Assembly (NCBI RefSeq): GCF_020520425.1
Contig: NC_079487.1
Location: 132,020,385-132,084,384, forward strand
DNA length: 64,000 nt
Direction of reading: 5' to 3'
Origin: Spinacia oleracea
Lineage: Eukaryota; Streptophyta; Magnoliopsida; Caryophyllales; Amaranthaceae
The position numbers and the translations under genes were made by a program. Shown in pieces: positions 21,101 to 32,930 of this stretch; positions within the stretch are counted from its first letter, which is position 1, and the number at the start of each line of letters is the position of its first letter. Under the pieces are notes generated by a model. The model was not told where the DNA came from. It saw nothing but the letters and a program-made list of their open reading frames with translations, and did not search any database.

Positions 21101-24100
21101 ATTGACTTACCCGTAGAGACACCATCCAAAAACGACCAAGTAGAGGAAGTTGTATGATCTTCCAAGTTACCTGCAGTAAAAAAAGAATCCCCTTGGTAAA
21201 ACTGACTCACAAACATATCAAATAAAATGATTTTACAAGTAATTCTGACTCTGTGAACCACCACACCAACATAACATGCGTTTGGGTACTTGGAATTGAT
21301 TTTGAAAGAAAACTCACTTGGATGTTGAAAAACAGGCAATAGTCTAGAAAACTACAGATTTTTAAACACTACTGCGTAAAATGGGAAACGTGGGAATGTT
21401 AGAAAATCTAAAAATTCAGTTGCTAATGCTTGCATCCATTTATACCAACCAATAAATGGAAATTATGTAAATCTCTTACTTTTTATTTCTATAACTCTCA
21501 GATTGAACAACCAATCAGGTAAGCAATAGTGATTTCACAATTTTTTCCTTGGTTTTACTTTGTGCAAATACACTCATAGATAGGATTTCAAAAGTATGAA
21601 TCACGACTAACAAGGAACCAAATATTTTCAAAGAATCAAACAGCTTACAACTGACCCTATATGCAATACAAGGCCACATCAAACATAACAAGAAAACATG
21701 TGACTTTGAAAAGAAAATTTTACGAGAACTAAAAATATCCAACGAGAATTTGAACAACCACCCTAAAACCAAATCGAATCTCTTTGCAACCAGATACTGT
21801 GGTAAATGATGTTTACTTTACCATCAATGGTTTGGGCATCAATAGCAACAAAGTCTACTTTTCCAATAGTAAAATTATAATTTCTTTTGCCAAAGGTGCC
21901 TTCATAACGTTCCATAACCTGCAGCAAAAGGGAAATTAAAATAAAATGAAGGCATAACCAGAGACATTAATTATGTGTTTCCCTTCCCTGTTCGTTTTAC
22001 AGACCATGCAACAACATGATCAGATTTGGTCATAGGGTGAAGCATAGTAAGTACGAAAAATAAAATAAAAATTGCAATACAACCCTTTGTGGAAGAACAT
22101 ATTTTCAGTGTATATAGAACAATGAATAAACTTCTGCTAGCAAGGTTGTAATTTGATTGAGAAATGTTGAAGGCTATAAGAAAACAAATTCACCCAAGTA
22201 CAATAGGTAACAGCTGTAACCCGCTATATACCTCTGGCTTATGGAAAATATGACCTGCATAGCCAACGTCGTGATTTCCAGGAATGTAGTAAACTGGAAT
22301 ATCTTTGGTTTTTCCTCGTTCGCCCAGATCAAAGATATGCTTGAACCGGCTCAAAGATTCCTGCCATCTATTGGCTAAGAGAATGTAAGTGGTTCTTGAA
22401 CATGAATCTATACTATATATTAAAAGGCGTCTATAAGAAAGTATGTGTCTGTTTTTGGGTGGTTTGTGTAAGGTTTGAACCCTTAACCTTGAGTTTAAAC
22501 AATAAATCTTTTACCACTAAGCTATTACATGTTTCATGTTATCATTGCAAAAAAAAAAAAAAAGTAAATGTGAATGTTATTAATGTAGTAACCCGGGGCA
22601 TCGCCCGGGCCTAAAAACTAGTTTATAATTAAGAAAAGCTTTAACATATTACATTTGATGATTCATCTACACTACTACCCAGAGTTGGACAACGGCATCT
22701 ATCTACAGATTCGGTTAGAAAGTTGCATAAGACTCCAGAGTTATGAGACTCATGACTGTGATATTCATGATTCAGAGTGATGGAAATTTGAACAACCATT
22801 CGAGATGATTTCTCTTGAAGAAAGTAAGAATACGGTCTCAGCAGAGAATTTCTGCCACAATGATCATAACTCATACGTATATTATTTATAAAATCACATG
22901 AAGATCAAGCAGAATAAAGAATTAATAGGCTGCACAAGGATTCAATTGTGAATGGAACACTAGCATTTTGAAGTCCATAATAAATTTTAGAAATGCATCC
23001 AGAAACATGAAATCACTCAACAGATGACATTATCATCTCTCTTCCAAATCCTTTTTTCTCAAATAAACGGGTGGCTAAATTCTCTCATTAGCCACACTAT
23101 ACACTATCCTTACTATCATGACCCTATGGACCCAAACCAAACTCTACACATCAAACATCCAAAGTGAAACTCTCTCCCCTCTATTTCTCTTACGATAATG
23201 TACTACATGATCAGTTTTCTTCCAGTCTTTCCGATGGTGAGTTTAAAAAAAATATGGCAAAGGATGAAAGCATTTAATAAGGTTTCAATGAAGATTTCAC
23301 GATGGCCAAGTCAAGAGATGTTGAATTTGTGAGTTTAAGAGGAAAGAAGAAAGCAAGAACAGAGAAGGAAAGCCATTGACGAGCTTGGAGCTCGTGGCTT
23401 GGAGAGATAAAACAAGAGTCTACATTTTATTAATGTTGTAATAATGTGAGATAGTACAAAACTAAAGTATTTATACCAAGTATTTACAAGCTAGTTACAA
23501 GCTAATGTTCTATACTCCAATAAGAGATAAGCGGAATTTAGAGACTGACTAGGACTCTAACATAGAACAGGAGCCAAGAAGTTTAGATGATTAAAAGCAT
23601 TAAATTATCTTGTGAAGGATGAAAAATATATTTTGGAGGTCACCAATTGATAATAGGTGATACTCAAGGTACCAAGAACAAAAAATAATGCGTTCGGTGA
23701 CAATGCCTATGAAGTCATTGTGAATGCCTTGATGATGATTAACTCGTCAGCTTTTTGAACAATTGAGGTCAAGGGAGGTTTGTTAGGTGTAAACCAAGAT
23801 TTGGGCTCTAAGAATCCAGCAACTCGGCAAGCAAGGTTGGACAACACTAAATGGTTGGACTTTGCACCACTAAATGGATTAATTTATTCAAAGGAGGAAC
23901 ATTGACACATTGATCACAGAAACAGGCTGCAGCACATAGTCAAATTTCCGTGTTTGATTCAGGCAATACTGTTGGTAGATTTGCTATATACTTTTCTAGG
24001 AAATAATAGTTAGAATAATTATTTAAGTAAGAGTTGTATTCAGAAATAAGTTGTAAACAACTAGCATTTCTTAGCTATTTAATTTTCTCCTTAATTGTAT

Positions 24101-26239
24101 GCAAACAATATCGTACATCCTCAACTAATAGAACCCGGTTAAGAAGATTAAGATCTAAAAAAGTATAACCCTTTGTCTGCATGAGCATGACCATTATTAG
24201 TGTGATATATACATATATTTCAGACTTCAAACTGATATAATTTGAGACAAACAGCAATGAGGTTGGACTGTATTGTTAAAATTATTATGTGTGTTATGCT
24301 AGTTTGAAAATTGATTTAACTTCCACATCTATAACCAGATAGTTAAATGCATAAAGATATCTTGTAAGGAACATGTAGTACACCAGTAACAACATGAATC
24401 CCCGTTGACATCAATGACATGTAACTGTGCCTATTTACAAGAATTAAATATTAGATAGCAGGAATATTAATTCAACATTTTATTGTGCTTCAATCTATTA
24501 GCAATCACCATGTCTGCAGTAACTATCTAGCTTTTTGACATTTCCTAAGTTCAATAAGATATCGTCAAAAAAAAGGTTCAACAAGAAGATAGGGCATCCA
24601 TTAATACAATAAGTGCACAACCAAAACCATAAAATGTCAATTAAAAAGCCAAATGGCAATGATCTTGATTAATGTGAAAGCCAATTTTTATCTTAAACAT
24701 GAAATGCAGCAAATGTTAGCAACTTCTTTTACTTGTAGAGTTGTACTTGTAGCACAAGCATACACAACCCGACTCTACGATTCATACAGTCAAAACATCA
24801 GTAAAAATTGCATAGAATCAGGTCTTACTCTTTATTTGACAGTTGTGGACCACCATCAAAGTAGTCACCCAAGAATAAAATTGCATCAGGCTTGAAAGGC
24901 AAAATGGTAGAAAGAAATGCTCTGCGCATGTACAAATCTGAGTAAAATGTAGCAATCTCCAAAGCAACTGATTTGGGACCAAAATCATGGGAGGTTCTGT
25001 CCATCAGCTGTTAAACATTATGCATGAATTAGGATCACAGAAACTCCGAAAAGAGGCACTAACAAAGAACAAAACTCACCTGTGGGTCAGTGAGGACAGC
25101 TACTTTCACGAAATCACCTGACATATCTCCTCCCTACACATAAATTTGAAAAAGAAAAAAAAATACACTGTCAAAATTGTGAAGCCTTCCATCATGCAAG
25201 CACACTGCACAATTTATAGGTATTGAATTTTAATTTCTTTTCATATATTTACATTGCCCGAACTTTTGTTCCTTCGTCACAATTTACTTCCTCAATTGTT
25301 TTTTGTTATCAGTACCATAGTAGGTTAGGCGAGAAAAGGACATTATGTTGCTCATAGTATTGATAAACTCCAACAGGCAGATGACATTGTTTGGCTACTC
25401 TATTCTCTAGAGGAAAGAAATCTCAGACTTAGACCATAAGTACATGAATTTAATCATCTTTGTGCTCTCAATTTCATTGCATTTGTAGCCATGGTAAAGA
25501 GACTTATGCTGAATCAATGCACATGATAATATGCTGACCATTTCTCTTCATTTATGTTCACAATGTTATCAAAGTATTGATTTTATAATTGTCATTCAAG
25601 GATCAAGCTTAAATTTTTGCCTGAAATGATACATTTATTATGTGAATAACATTACAATCATGTTGCATAATCACTGAACTAACCAAATGATTTAGTTAAA
25701 ATAGCTCAAATCATCACAATAAACAGAAAAATATATCCAAATCCAAACCAAAAAGACCCATAAATAGAAGAAAAAAATCCCTCTTTCTTCTTCAAAACGC
25801 ATACATGAATACATGATTGAGTAAAACAGGAAAACCCCACATTTAAAAATCAAAACAACACTCCCCACTACCAGTTTCCTAATCCCACCTATCAAACGGG
25901 CCGTCAGAGTTCACTCACATCCAAATTCATACTAATCAATAAACACCCCATCTTCTTAACAAGATGAGTAGCTATAAAATCAATCATAAAACAATCATGA
26001 ATCCAAATCCTAATCAATAAATTGGTAAAAGATACCAATAAACAAGCACAAAAATTGCTAAAAAAGATGGAGGAAGATGGGGAAGTTACCAAAGAAGAGG
26101 AGGAGTGAAGATGAGGCCAAGAATAAGACCAGAGAAAAGGAAGCCAGTAAGCAAACATCTCGCCATATAAGATGGTGAGTGCCCAGATCAAGCAGAAGAA
26201 GAAGGTCAACTTCCATGATTTCTCTCTCATCATCGCCAT
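18162..26239 (-). CDS. Membrane metallophosphoesterase, PGAP5/Cdc1 type
   Basis: Thirteen exons (26239-26090, 25133-25080, 25007-24829, 22367-22232, 21918-21822, 21170-21111, 20194-20103, 19984-19950, 19837-19780, 19679-19605, 19524-19367, 19284-19024, 18396-18162) give 529 residues with all phases matching. The metal-binding motifs of calcineurin-like phosphoesterases are complete: VLTDPQ (about residue 64), GDYFDGG (115), GNHD (158), THIPLYR (about 234) and SGHDHDQC (292). One N-terminal and about three C-terminal membrane segments match MPPE1/PGAP5, which removes an ethanolamine phosphate from GPI anchors in the ER exit pathway, and yeast Cdc1. The GPI role in plants is inferred. Helitrons sit in introns 3 and 6 and a MITE fills most of the last intron. 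Confidence 0.92.
18451..18942 (+). mobile_element. CGGGTT-rich repeat, copy 2, MITE-like
   Basis: A 492-bp element with terminal inverted repeats AGACCTGTCAA and TTGACAGGTCT. It has ACCCGAACCCGAAAG-type runs near the right end and an AT-rich centre. It is the inverted relative of 2821-3330. It occupies most of the 627-bp last intron of the metallophosphoesterase gene (18397-19023). No transposase frame. The superfamily is unassigned because no clear target duplication is seen. Confidence 0.7.
20222..20621 (+). mobile_element. Non-autonomous Helitron
   Basis: The 3' end is diagnostic: a CCCGGG...CCCGGG hairpin at about 20593-20610 (loop TCATCG), then CTAG at 20618-20621 followed by T. The 5' end is less certain; a TC after A at 20222 is a candidate. 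Inside, at about 20277-20332, the minus strand reads as a tRNA-like Pol III head (GGCATAGTGGTTAAAG, then ATAGGTTCAAAAC). It lies in intron 6 of the metallophosphoesterase gene. Confidence 0.75.
22407..22621 (+). mobile_element. Short non-autonomous Helitron
   Basis: A complete 215-bp element. It begins TCTATACTATATATTAAAAG after an A and ends with hairpin CCCGGG-GCATCG-CCCGGG, a 7-nt spacer and CTAG, followed by T, so it inserted between A and T as Helitrons do. On the minus strand the interior holds a tRNA-like head: TAGCTTAGTGGTAAAAG and AGGGTTCAAACC. Its 5' end is only 39 bp from the splice acceptor of exon 4 of the metallophosphoesterase gene. Confidence 0.92.
23370..24070. repeat. Possible old retroelement debris in intron 3
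   Basis: Within the 2.46-kb intron 3 of the phosphoesterase gene this stretch differs in texture from its surroundings. It contains TTGTAATAATGTGAGATAGT- and TTGGTAGATTTGCTATATAC-like runs reminiscent of LTR sequence. No paired ends or protein motifs were found, so the family, and even the identity as a retroelement, are uncertain. Confidence 0.2.
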
Positions 26240-26596
26240 TTTCGGAGCACCACAATCTATCTCCGAACTAATACACTAAACTGTTTTACTGAATAACTAC
26301 AACTTCACCTTCATTTGTACTTGTCTGCTGCTTCTGTGTTGAGGAAGTCTTTGAAGATAGTCCATCTTCTTCCCAGCTTTGTTTCCTCTTTGGTCTTGCC
26401 TTTTCCTTAATTTTTGGGGTATTGTAGTAATAGACTAATCTCTTTTTTAAGTAAATTGCCTAATATCTTTTCTAAGGGTTGATTTTGGTGTCCATGTAAA
26501 AAACTAAAACACCCTGGTTAATACCAAGTAAATTGCATAATATCTAAAATTTCTTATATATTGTTTTATTTTAAAATTATTTATGTAATAATAAAG

Positions 26597-26972
26597 AGAT
26601 TTCTGTGGTAAATGCTAAGAGACGTCAAAATTCGTACAATACACCACATTTTACCTAAATTCATAATCTATTGTCCATATCATTTTATTAAAAAAAACAG
26701 TATAAAACCGTTAATTGAACGTTGGGTAAACTGCAAATTGAATTGGTGATTTTGTTAAATGGTCGAATGAAATGGCAATTTTGGGTTAAGCAACCCGCCA
26801 ATTGGGTTGTTCTCAAGCATCCCGCCAATTCAATTGGCGGTTTAAAAGTTAATCTAAAACAAAATTATATTCCAAAAGACTAACTGACGTGGACGATACA
26901 TTGAGAATTTTGTAAAATATGGCGTATTTAGAGAATTCGGCATCTTTTAGCATTATTTACAGAAATTGCTCA
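26597..26972. mobile_element. Mutator-like MITE with long terminal inverted repeats
   Basis: The two ends are imperfect inverted repeats of about 65 bp (left ATTTCTGTGGTAAATGCTAA, right reverse complement ATTTCTGTAAATAATGCTAA). They are flanked by an 11-bp direct repeat TAATAATAAAG at 26586-26596 and 26973-26983. Long inverted repeats with a 9-11 bp target duplication fit the Mutator superfamily. Non-coding. It lies about 350 bp upstream of the phosphoesterase start codon. Confidence 0.75.
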
Positions 26973-26983
26973 TAATAATAAAG

Positions 26984-27541
26984 TTTAATTGATAAAATAA
27001 CCTTACTATATTTAATATGCATGCAGTTTAACAAATATAACCATTGATAATACCCCAATTTAGGGGGAAAAGTTAAACTCATACATTCAAACTCCATAAC
27101 AAATTTTAAGATTTAAGATAATTTACACACGCAACGCATACACATATGACTAGTAATAGTAACTAGAAATAAGTGCCTGAGTGGTCATTTACCTAACATA
27201 AAAAATTGTCTAAGTGGTCGTCTGGTTGATCATAGGAATTGAAGTAAAAATCCATAGTAGTGATACGAAGTACGTAGTACTATTCTTCATTTATTGGTGA
27301 AAACTTAGTTTCGGAATAACACTTGGAGCATACGGATTAACATTATGCGAATTCGTACAAATTATAAAGTGTTCTGACTTTTAAGTATACTCATGTCGTT
27401 CATAGAAGCAATTAATTTGACTCAACAAAGGAGCCATGACTCCACTTCTTTCACCGAAAATAAAAAATTAATTTGACTCAACATAGATTGTGTAAAAATA
27501 AAGTCTATGTACTAATCACAAAATAGTTTAATTAGTATGTA
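26984..27541. other. AT-rich intergenic sequence
   Basis: No gene or defined repeat recognised between the Mutator-like and Stowaway-like elements. Confidence 0.35.
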
Positions 27542-27863
27542 CTCCCTCCGTCCCGGAATACTTGACTTGTTTTCCTTATCGGGCCGTCCCTTAATACTTG
27601 ACCTGTTTCTAAAAATGGAAATATTCTAACAATTTTATATTATTTCTCACTCCACCCCTATTAACCCACATACCCCTACTCCATACAAAAAATAATTAAA
27701 AATTCAACCCCTACTCTCCCCCAACCCCACCTCTTAACCCACCTCCCACTAACTACATGAATACCCCACTATCAACTACTACCTATTAAATTAAATAAGT
27801 CAATTCAAATCCCTTAAACTCTGTGCCGGTCAAACCGGATCGAGTATTCCGGGACGGAGGGAG
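27542..27863. mobile_element. Stowaway-like MITE (family A)
   Basis: A 322-bp element with TA at 27540-27541 and 27864-27865. The ends CTCCCTCCGTCCCGGAATAC pair perfectly over at least 20 bp. It is nearly identical to 32931-33256 and related to 51210-51510. Internal markers are TTATCGGGCCGTCCCTTAAT and CTCTGTGCCGGTCAAACCGG. Confidence 0.93.
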
Positions 27864-27865
27864 TA

Positions 27866-28970
27866 GCTTGGATGGTGTCCCATTGCAATTTGCAATACAC
27901 GTATTAAACTATTAATAGACGAATTTAACAGTTTCATTGTGTTCTTTTGGAAATACTTTTTTATACATTTAATTTCCTTTTTCACCCTTTATTTATACGG
28001 AGTAACTCACAACATTAATACATACATTAATGTTGATACTAGCTACGAATTTTTGTCTCGCTTTTAATGAAATTTAAGGCCTGGTGACGTTCAATTCTTC
28101 TCAAAGAATGGAAGAAATGATATCTATTGAATGGCAAGGCCCAATACCTAAAAAGTATACAAGAGAACACCTTTATAAGACTTAAAAATGTGAGCTACCA
28201 AAACTAGATATCAAGCATAACATGTGTACATTCCTGCCTAATTGAGGGTTGTGCATAATTTAAGCATCATATATCTGAGAACAAAATTGTCTCCTAGTAT
28301 TTAAAAACTAAACATTCAGCTGTAACTGTAAGCACTTTGTTGAACAGGAAGTAAAAAACTTCAAATTTCTCACAGATGGGAAATTTCATCTGTCAAATAC
28401 AATCAACTAAACCAGATATTCACTGAAACTGCAACCTCATGTCTGAATTCTTGTATAATGATGTATAATTCAGCATTCAGATACCAATTCTGTCATCCTC
28501 GGACTGTAATTCAGTTGAAATGATCTCAACTTTGTTAAAGTCTCAGATCATTCTAATGGAGCTTGGCAGTGATTTTACAGCATAACTCTGAACAACCAAG
28601 CCAAAAAGACTAACACATCGGCATTCTTGCTGTATCGCCTATTCGTCATTCTTGCTGAATCACACAAATTTTGTAGAACTTTTATTAATGGATTAGTTTC
28701 TGTGCAGATTTAACGGGCTCAAAAACTAGTGCAGAAGCATACACTAGTACAAGTTCGCGGTAGCAATACCAATAACCTCTCATAGTCTTGTAAAGCCAAA
28801 CGTCTTTACTATTTTCTTAACACCACTACCAATTCTTTTACTAACATCATAGTGGTTATTAGTTCTTTGGCAGGGAAGAAAACACCTCCATGCTCACACC
28901 CCCCCTTGCCCGAGTAACTTCTACACACACCTCAAAAAAAAAAGTAAAAAAAATTGATGTTTAAGCATTA
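27866..28970. other. Intergenic or 3' UTR-like sequence
   Basis: No conserved coding frame seen. Part of it could be 3' untranslated sequence of the candidate minus-strand gene whose last exons are proposed at 28971-29240. Confidence 0.3.
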
Positions 28971-29240
28971 ATCAAGCTATCTGTTTCACCGACCTGGACT
29001 CCTGATGTTGCTGCAATTCATACAGAAGACAGAAAACTCTGTTATTACTCGCTCTCAAGCCTCACTATATTGTCAACTTTCAATTTTCCTAGATCAATCC
29101 CAGTAGTTCAGTTTGATGAAGTACATATACAGAAGTCTTACGCCAGGCAACGATTGTCTGTAATTTCTTTATGTAAATATATATTGTCATAAACAAAATA
29201 TACCTTGTTGATAAAGCTGTTTGTGTGCAGCATAATCAGA
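28971..29240 (-). CDS. Candidate last two exons of an unknown gene
   Basis: Two segments with good splice signals join in phase: 29240-29204 (after TTTGTAATAG, before GTATAT) and 29010-28971 (after GAATTGCAG). They encode SDYAAHKQLYQQ-A-TSGVQVGETDSLINA and a stop. The composition is protein-like, unlike the surrounding noise. I do not recognise the protein, and I could not find upstream exons between 29.3 and 31.5 kb with confidence. It could be a short-exon gene whose earlier exons I missed, or a chance alignment of splice signals. Confidence 0.3.
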
Positions 29241-29249
29241 CTATTACAA

Positions 29250-30592
29250 ATGTCAAACTGTGTGAACATAAGATCCATGGTTCCCAAGAATAGATTATGA
29301 AGAATTGAATATCAAAAAAACTTTCAGAATATAAGAAAAAGATGTTGAAATTAATGTCATATACTCCTACAAGCACTTGTTTTCATCCAATTCAACAAAA
29401 TTAAAAGAATCTGATGGGAAAGTTAGCTTCTTAAAATTGAATTGAATCATTGACTAAATCAAATGTCTCATCGAACATTCCTTACTTCTTACAGAATACT
29501 TGTGAAATAGAAGTCAGTCAATTCCCTTTATTTGGATCGAGGATTGGCAAACACGCTTATGAGGAAGATGATTAGCTATAGTTTGGCAAAACTAGAACTT
29601 TCCAAAGCCATTTCCCCATAAAGGTTCTCTGACCCTCAAAAATTCTAGTAACAAATTCTAGCTAGACTGTGTATTTTAGCTCTTTCTGCTTTTAGTAAGT
29701 CTATTCCTCACTTGTCTCTCTCAATTATTTTCCACACTCAACTAATATTACTTTCTGCTAGTAATGCCTACAATGACAACAACGAATTACGTGGACTCGT
29801 TCGGTATCGTTTTTTGTTTTCAGTTTTCTGTTTTTTTACAAAACTAAAAACCAAAATATGAAAACCACAAAAAGTAGTTTTCAGTTTTTTGTTGACAGTT
29901 ATCAAAATTAACATGATTACAATAGATATGACTATTTTTTAGTTCATAATTCAATTTAAATCATATGACTTATAGAACCAAAAAAACCAAAAAAATGAAA
30001 CTGGCATTGATACCGAAGGGGAATAGCTACTATGCTTTCGCTACTAGTCGATAACCTTTAGCTTCTTATTCAAAGTGACTTCACACTGTAGTTTTTTTCT
30101 TAAACAACCTCTCGGAATTCCATAGAGACCTTGATCTTTCTAAACTCACCCTTAGAAGGATAAAATCTAGGTGGTCATTACTGTTGTTTCTATGCCCAGA
30201 ACTCCATGATTGTGCAATCAGAAACACAAGCAAACAATTAGGATTATACATAAATTGAATCTACACCAATAACAATAACCACAACTTCACAATAAGATCA
30301 ACATGCAAACAGTCTAATGAATCATTACAATATCACTCCAAATATTATTGAAATGTCTATTTCTCTAAACTTCTTGTGATTTTTGAACCAGAAGTTAATT
30401 CAGAAAACTTTGACTACAACAATAGTTTCTGATGCAAGAGTTTTTCATACCTATCCATTTTTTACACACCTGGAAGATTAACTATTCTTTAGTTCCGGTT
30501 CATAAAGGATTGAATCTAAACGGTTTATGAGCTTTCAAAAACGTAACAGAGTCAAACACCGATATAAAACCCAGAAACACAAGGAAATCTTA
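29250..30592. other. Intron-like or intergenic sequence
   Basis: No exon, repeat end or RNA gene could be supported. If the candidate exons at 28971-29240 are real, this would be the upstream intronic part of that gene. Confidence 0.3.
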
Positions 30593-30763
30593 GGGCTTGT
30601 TTGGTTGACATGGAAATTTAAAATATGGGAATTAGAAATTCCCATGAACTTTGATTGACCAAGAGGAGGCTAGGTAATTTACTTCCCGTGTTTTGTAGGA
30701 ATTCAAACTTCTCATGAATTTCAATTTCCTCCATTTTTTATTTTTTATGTCAACCAAACAACT
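30593..30763. mobile_element. Short inverted-repeat MITE
   Basis: About 170 bp with ends GGGCTTGTTTGGTTGACAT and the complementary ATGTCAACCAAACAAC. The interior repeats GGAATT/AATTCC-type motifs. A related host sequence is at 53175-53755. Target duplication not resolved; superfamily unassigned. Confidence 0.6.
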
Positions 30764-31232
30764 GGTCAAATAGACATATTTTAAGCAAAGTTGGCTCTTG
30801 TAGTGGCATGAAATCATACCAACTTTCTTTCAACTATATAAACAATAAACCCACTTGAATTGATGATCAATATGAGTGACCAACAAATTGTTGTTATTCC
30901 CATCTTAACTTATAAAAACTGCAACTATCAGCCATAAGCATGCAAGGTTATGCATGATGATTAAAAATAATTCGAATTAATTAGTAGCATTTGTTCCCAC
31001 TTGTAGTTTTTTGAGAACAAATATACTCTCATCAGTAACTTCTAACAGTGGAGAATCATAACAAAGACCACACAACAACTGATTAACAACAAAATTATCA
31101 TACTAATTAAATATTCAGCCAATGAACAACATTTCTTTCCTTAATTCGGACGAAAAACACAATCAATCAATAAACTACACCCCCCTTGACTTAATTCTAA
31201 CCCCTAAATCAAGCTCCTAATTTACGGAAATT
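30764..31232. other. AT-rich intergenic sequence
   Basis: No gene or repeat identified. Confidence 0.35.
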
Positions 31233-31280
31233 ACTATTAATTATCAGTTTTTTTTTTTGAGGGAACTATTAATTATCAGT
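31233..31280 (-). repeat. Micro-retroposition scar with 16-bp duplication
   Basis: A perfect 16-bp direct repeat ACTATTAATTATCAGT (31233-31248 and 31265-31280) flanks just 16 bp: ten T residues followed by GAGGGA. Read on the minus strand this is TCCCTC plus a poly(A) tail, the footprint expected when LINE machinery inserts an almost completely 5'-truncated transcript. Confidence 0.75.
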
Positions 31281-31589
31281 AGTCACATTAACTTTACAGA
31301 ACACCAAATCAAAAATAAGAATCCTTAAACAACATTAAATAGGAAAATTTATAAATTAATACAAGAACCCTACCAAATTGGCACCTTTTTCCTTACCTTT
31401 TTCTCTTTCTTATCCCATTATCACTCCAAAATCAATCTTCTAATTCACTACTAGTCTACTAGTACTACATACACTAATTAAATAAGTGTGTTTTGTTTTT
31501 TATGGTATGAGATTATGAGAAGAGACAAAATCAATGATGTTAGACGGAATTTGATCTTAAGGATGGATTTTGACTCTCAGGCCAACTAA

Positions 31590-31824
31590 GTTACTAAGTT
31601 AGTTTTTTTTGATGCAAAAATTACTAAGTTAATTGACATACATCGAACGGCACTAAACGAGCTAAGTGATGGGCAACATAGTTCTTTTCACTTTTAACAT
31701 GAGACCAAGCTATGAAATCAAAATAGGTGCTTAAAGAAAAAATATCCTCAAGGATGGCCATTATATTTTGATGGACAATTTGTCCCATAATTAATGCACT
31801 AAGCGCTTGCTTTCCCTTAAAAAA
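31590..31824 (-). mobile_element. LINE fragment encoding an RNase H end
   Basis: The minus-strand frame reads ALSALIMGQIVHQNIMAILE, then FDFIAWSHVKSEKNYVAHHL and ARLVPFDVCQLT with a stop. The W-x-HV-x5-N-x-VAHHLA pattern is typical of the RNase H domain at the C-terminus of plant LINEs. The tail after the stop (AATTTTTGCATCAAAAAAAA on the minus strand) looks like an A-tail. An 18-bp sequence AAGTTAATTGACATACAT occurs at 31626-31643 within it and again at 31825-31842. It is a 5'-truncated dead copy. Confidence 0.72.
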
Positions 31825-31842
31825 AAGTTAATTGACATACAT

Positions 31843-32930
31843 ATGTAAATCGTAACGTATTTAACAACAAAATAGACCAATTTATTAAAATTCCCACCAA
31901 TTTCCAAAGCTCTGTTTTTGTGAATAATCAATAAATATTTCAGCTGACCCACCTGCCCCAAAATCCCATCATTATTAGTTCAAAAAAAAAGTCAAAACTT
32001 CACTAGTTTAGGAAAAATAATTAAACCCTAAAATCAGAAAATATTAGGGGACAAAAGAAATTAGAAAATTAGGTCACTTAGAATATAGTCTAGCGTAGAA
32101 TTTATTAGCCATTGAATATTATTGTGAATAGCTGATTGATCGGGGCAGAATAATAGTCAATTTGAAATCCTTTGATGCAAAGAAAACAACATTGGAAATT
32201 TCTTTAATTATCCACGTCTGTTTTTTTCATTTATGGGTGGAGGATTACACATTTACACATCTGGGCATTCAATTTAATTGATTATCTTGACTGAATCAAC
32301 CGATCAGAAATAACAGAGGGTTGATTTGACAATTTGGGAACTGAATTTAGAACAGAATTGTCGCGTCAAAGACGTTATGAGTATTGTGATCATGTTCATA
32401 AAAAATGACACTGATTGCCCGAGCTTTCCACCGAACTCAAAAATTGATTTAAATGGGCTAAAGAAGAAACGGTCTTTGTTCATAAGTGTAGACAAAGTTA
32501 ACAAAGTTTGATTTAATTGAAACTGTCTTGTTCATAAGCGTACACAAACGAGTTCATAAACATTTATGAACGAGTATTCACATATTCATGTCCAGTTCAG
32601 TTATAAAATGAGACTTAAAATCTGTTCAAGATCATGCATCAAAATAAGGGAGTTTTATCCAAATTCGGGCAAAAGACGTTCACTAAAAGTCCTCGACTCA
32701 ATTATATTTAATAATATTATAAAAACTTTAATTTGCCTATATGGCATCTCAGGCGGCGTGAAAGCATGACACGTGTAGCTAAATATGAATATATTGGGTC
32801 ATGGTGAGTTGTCAATGGATTTTGTTTTAAGTACTCCATATAACAAATATGTCTCTATTAACCCCCAATTTAAAAAAAAGGCATTATCTATAAGTCTATG
32901 TAAGACTATAACGTTAAAGGAGAAAAGGTA
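31843..32930. other. Intergenic sequence
   Basis: No gene seen; reading frames on both strands at 32304-32511 look like chance. A perfect 20-bp palindrome GTTCATAAACATTTATGAAC occurs at about 32551-32570 within a TTCATAA-rich repeat-like area. Confidence 0.35.

Noticed and set aside
32304-32511. Opposing 60-66 codon frames on both strands
   Set aside because: Mutual shadows with no homology, flanking splice signals or conserved motif.
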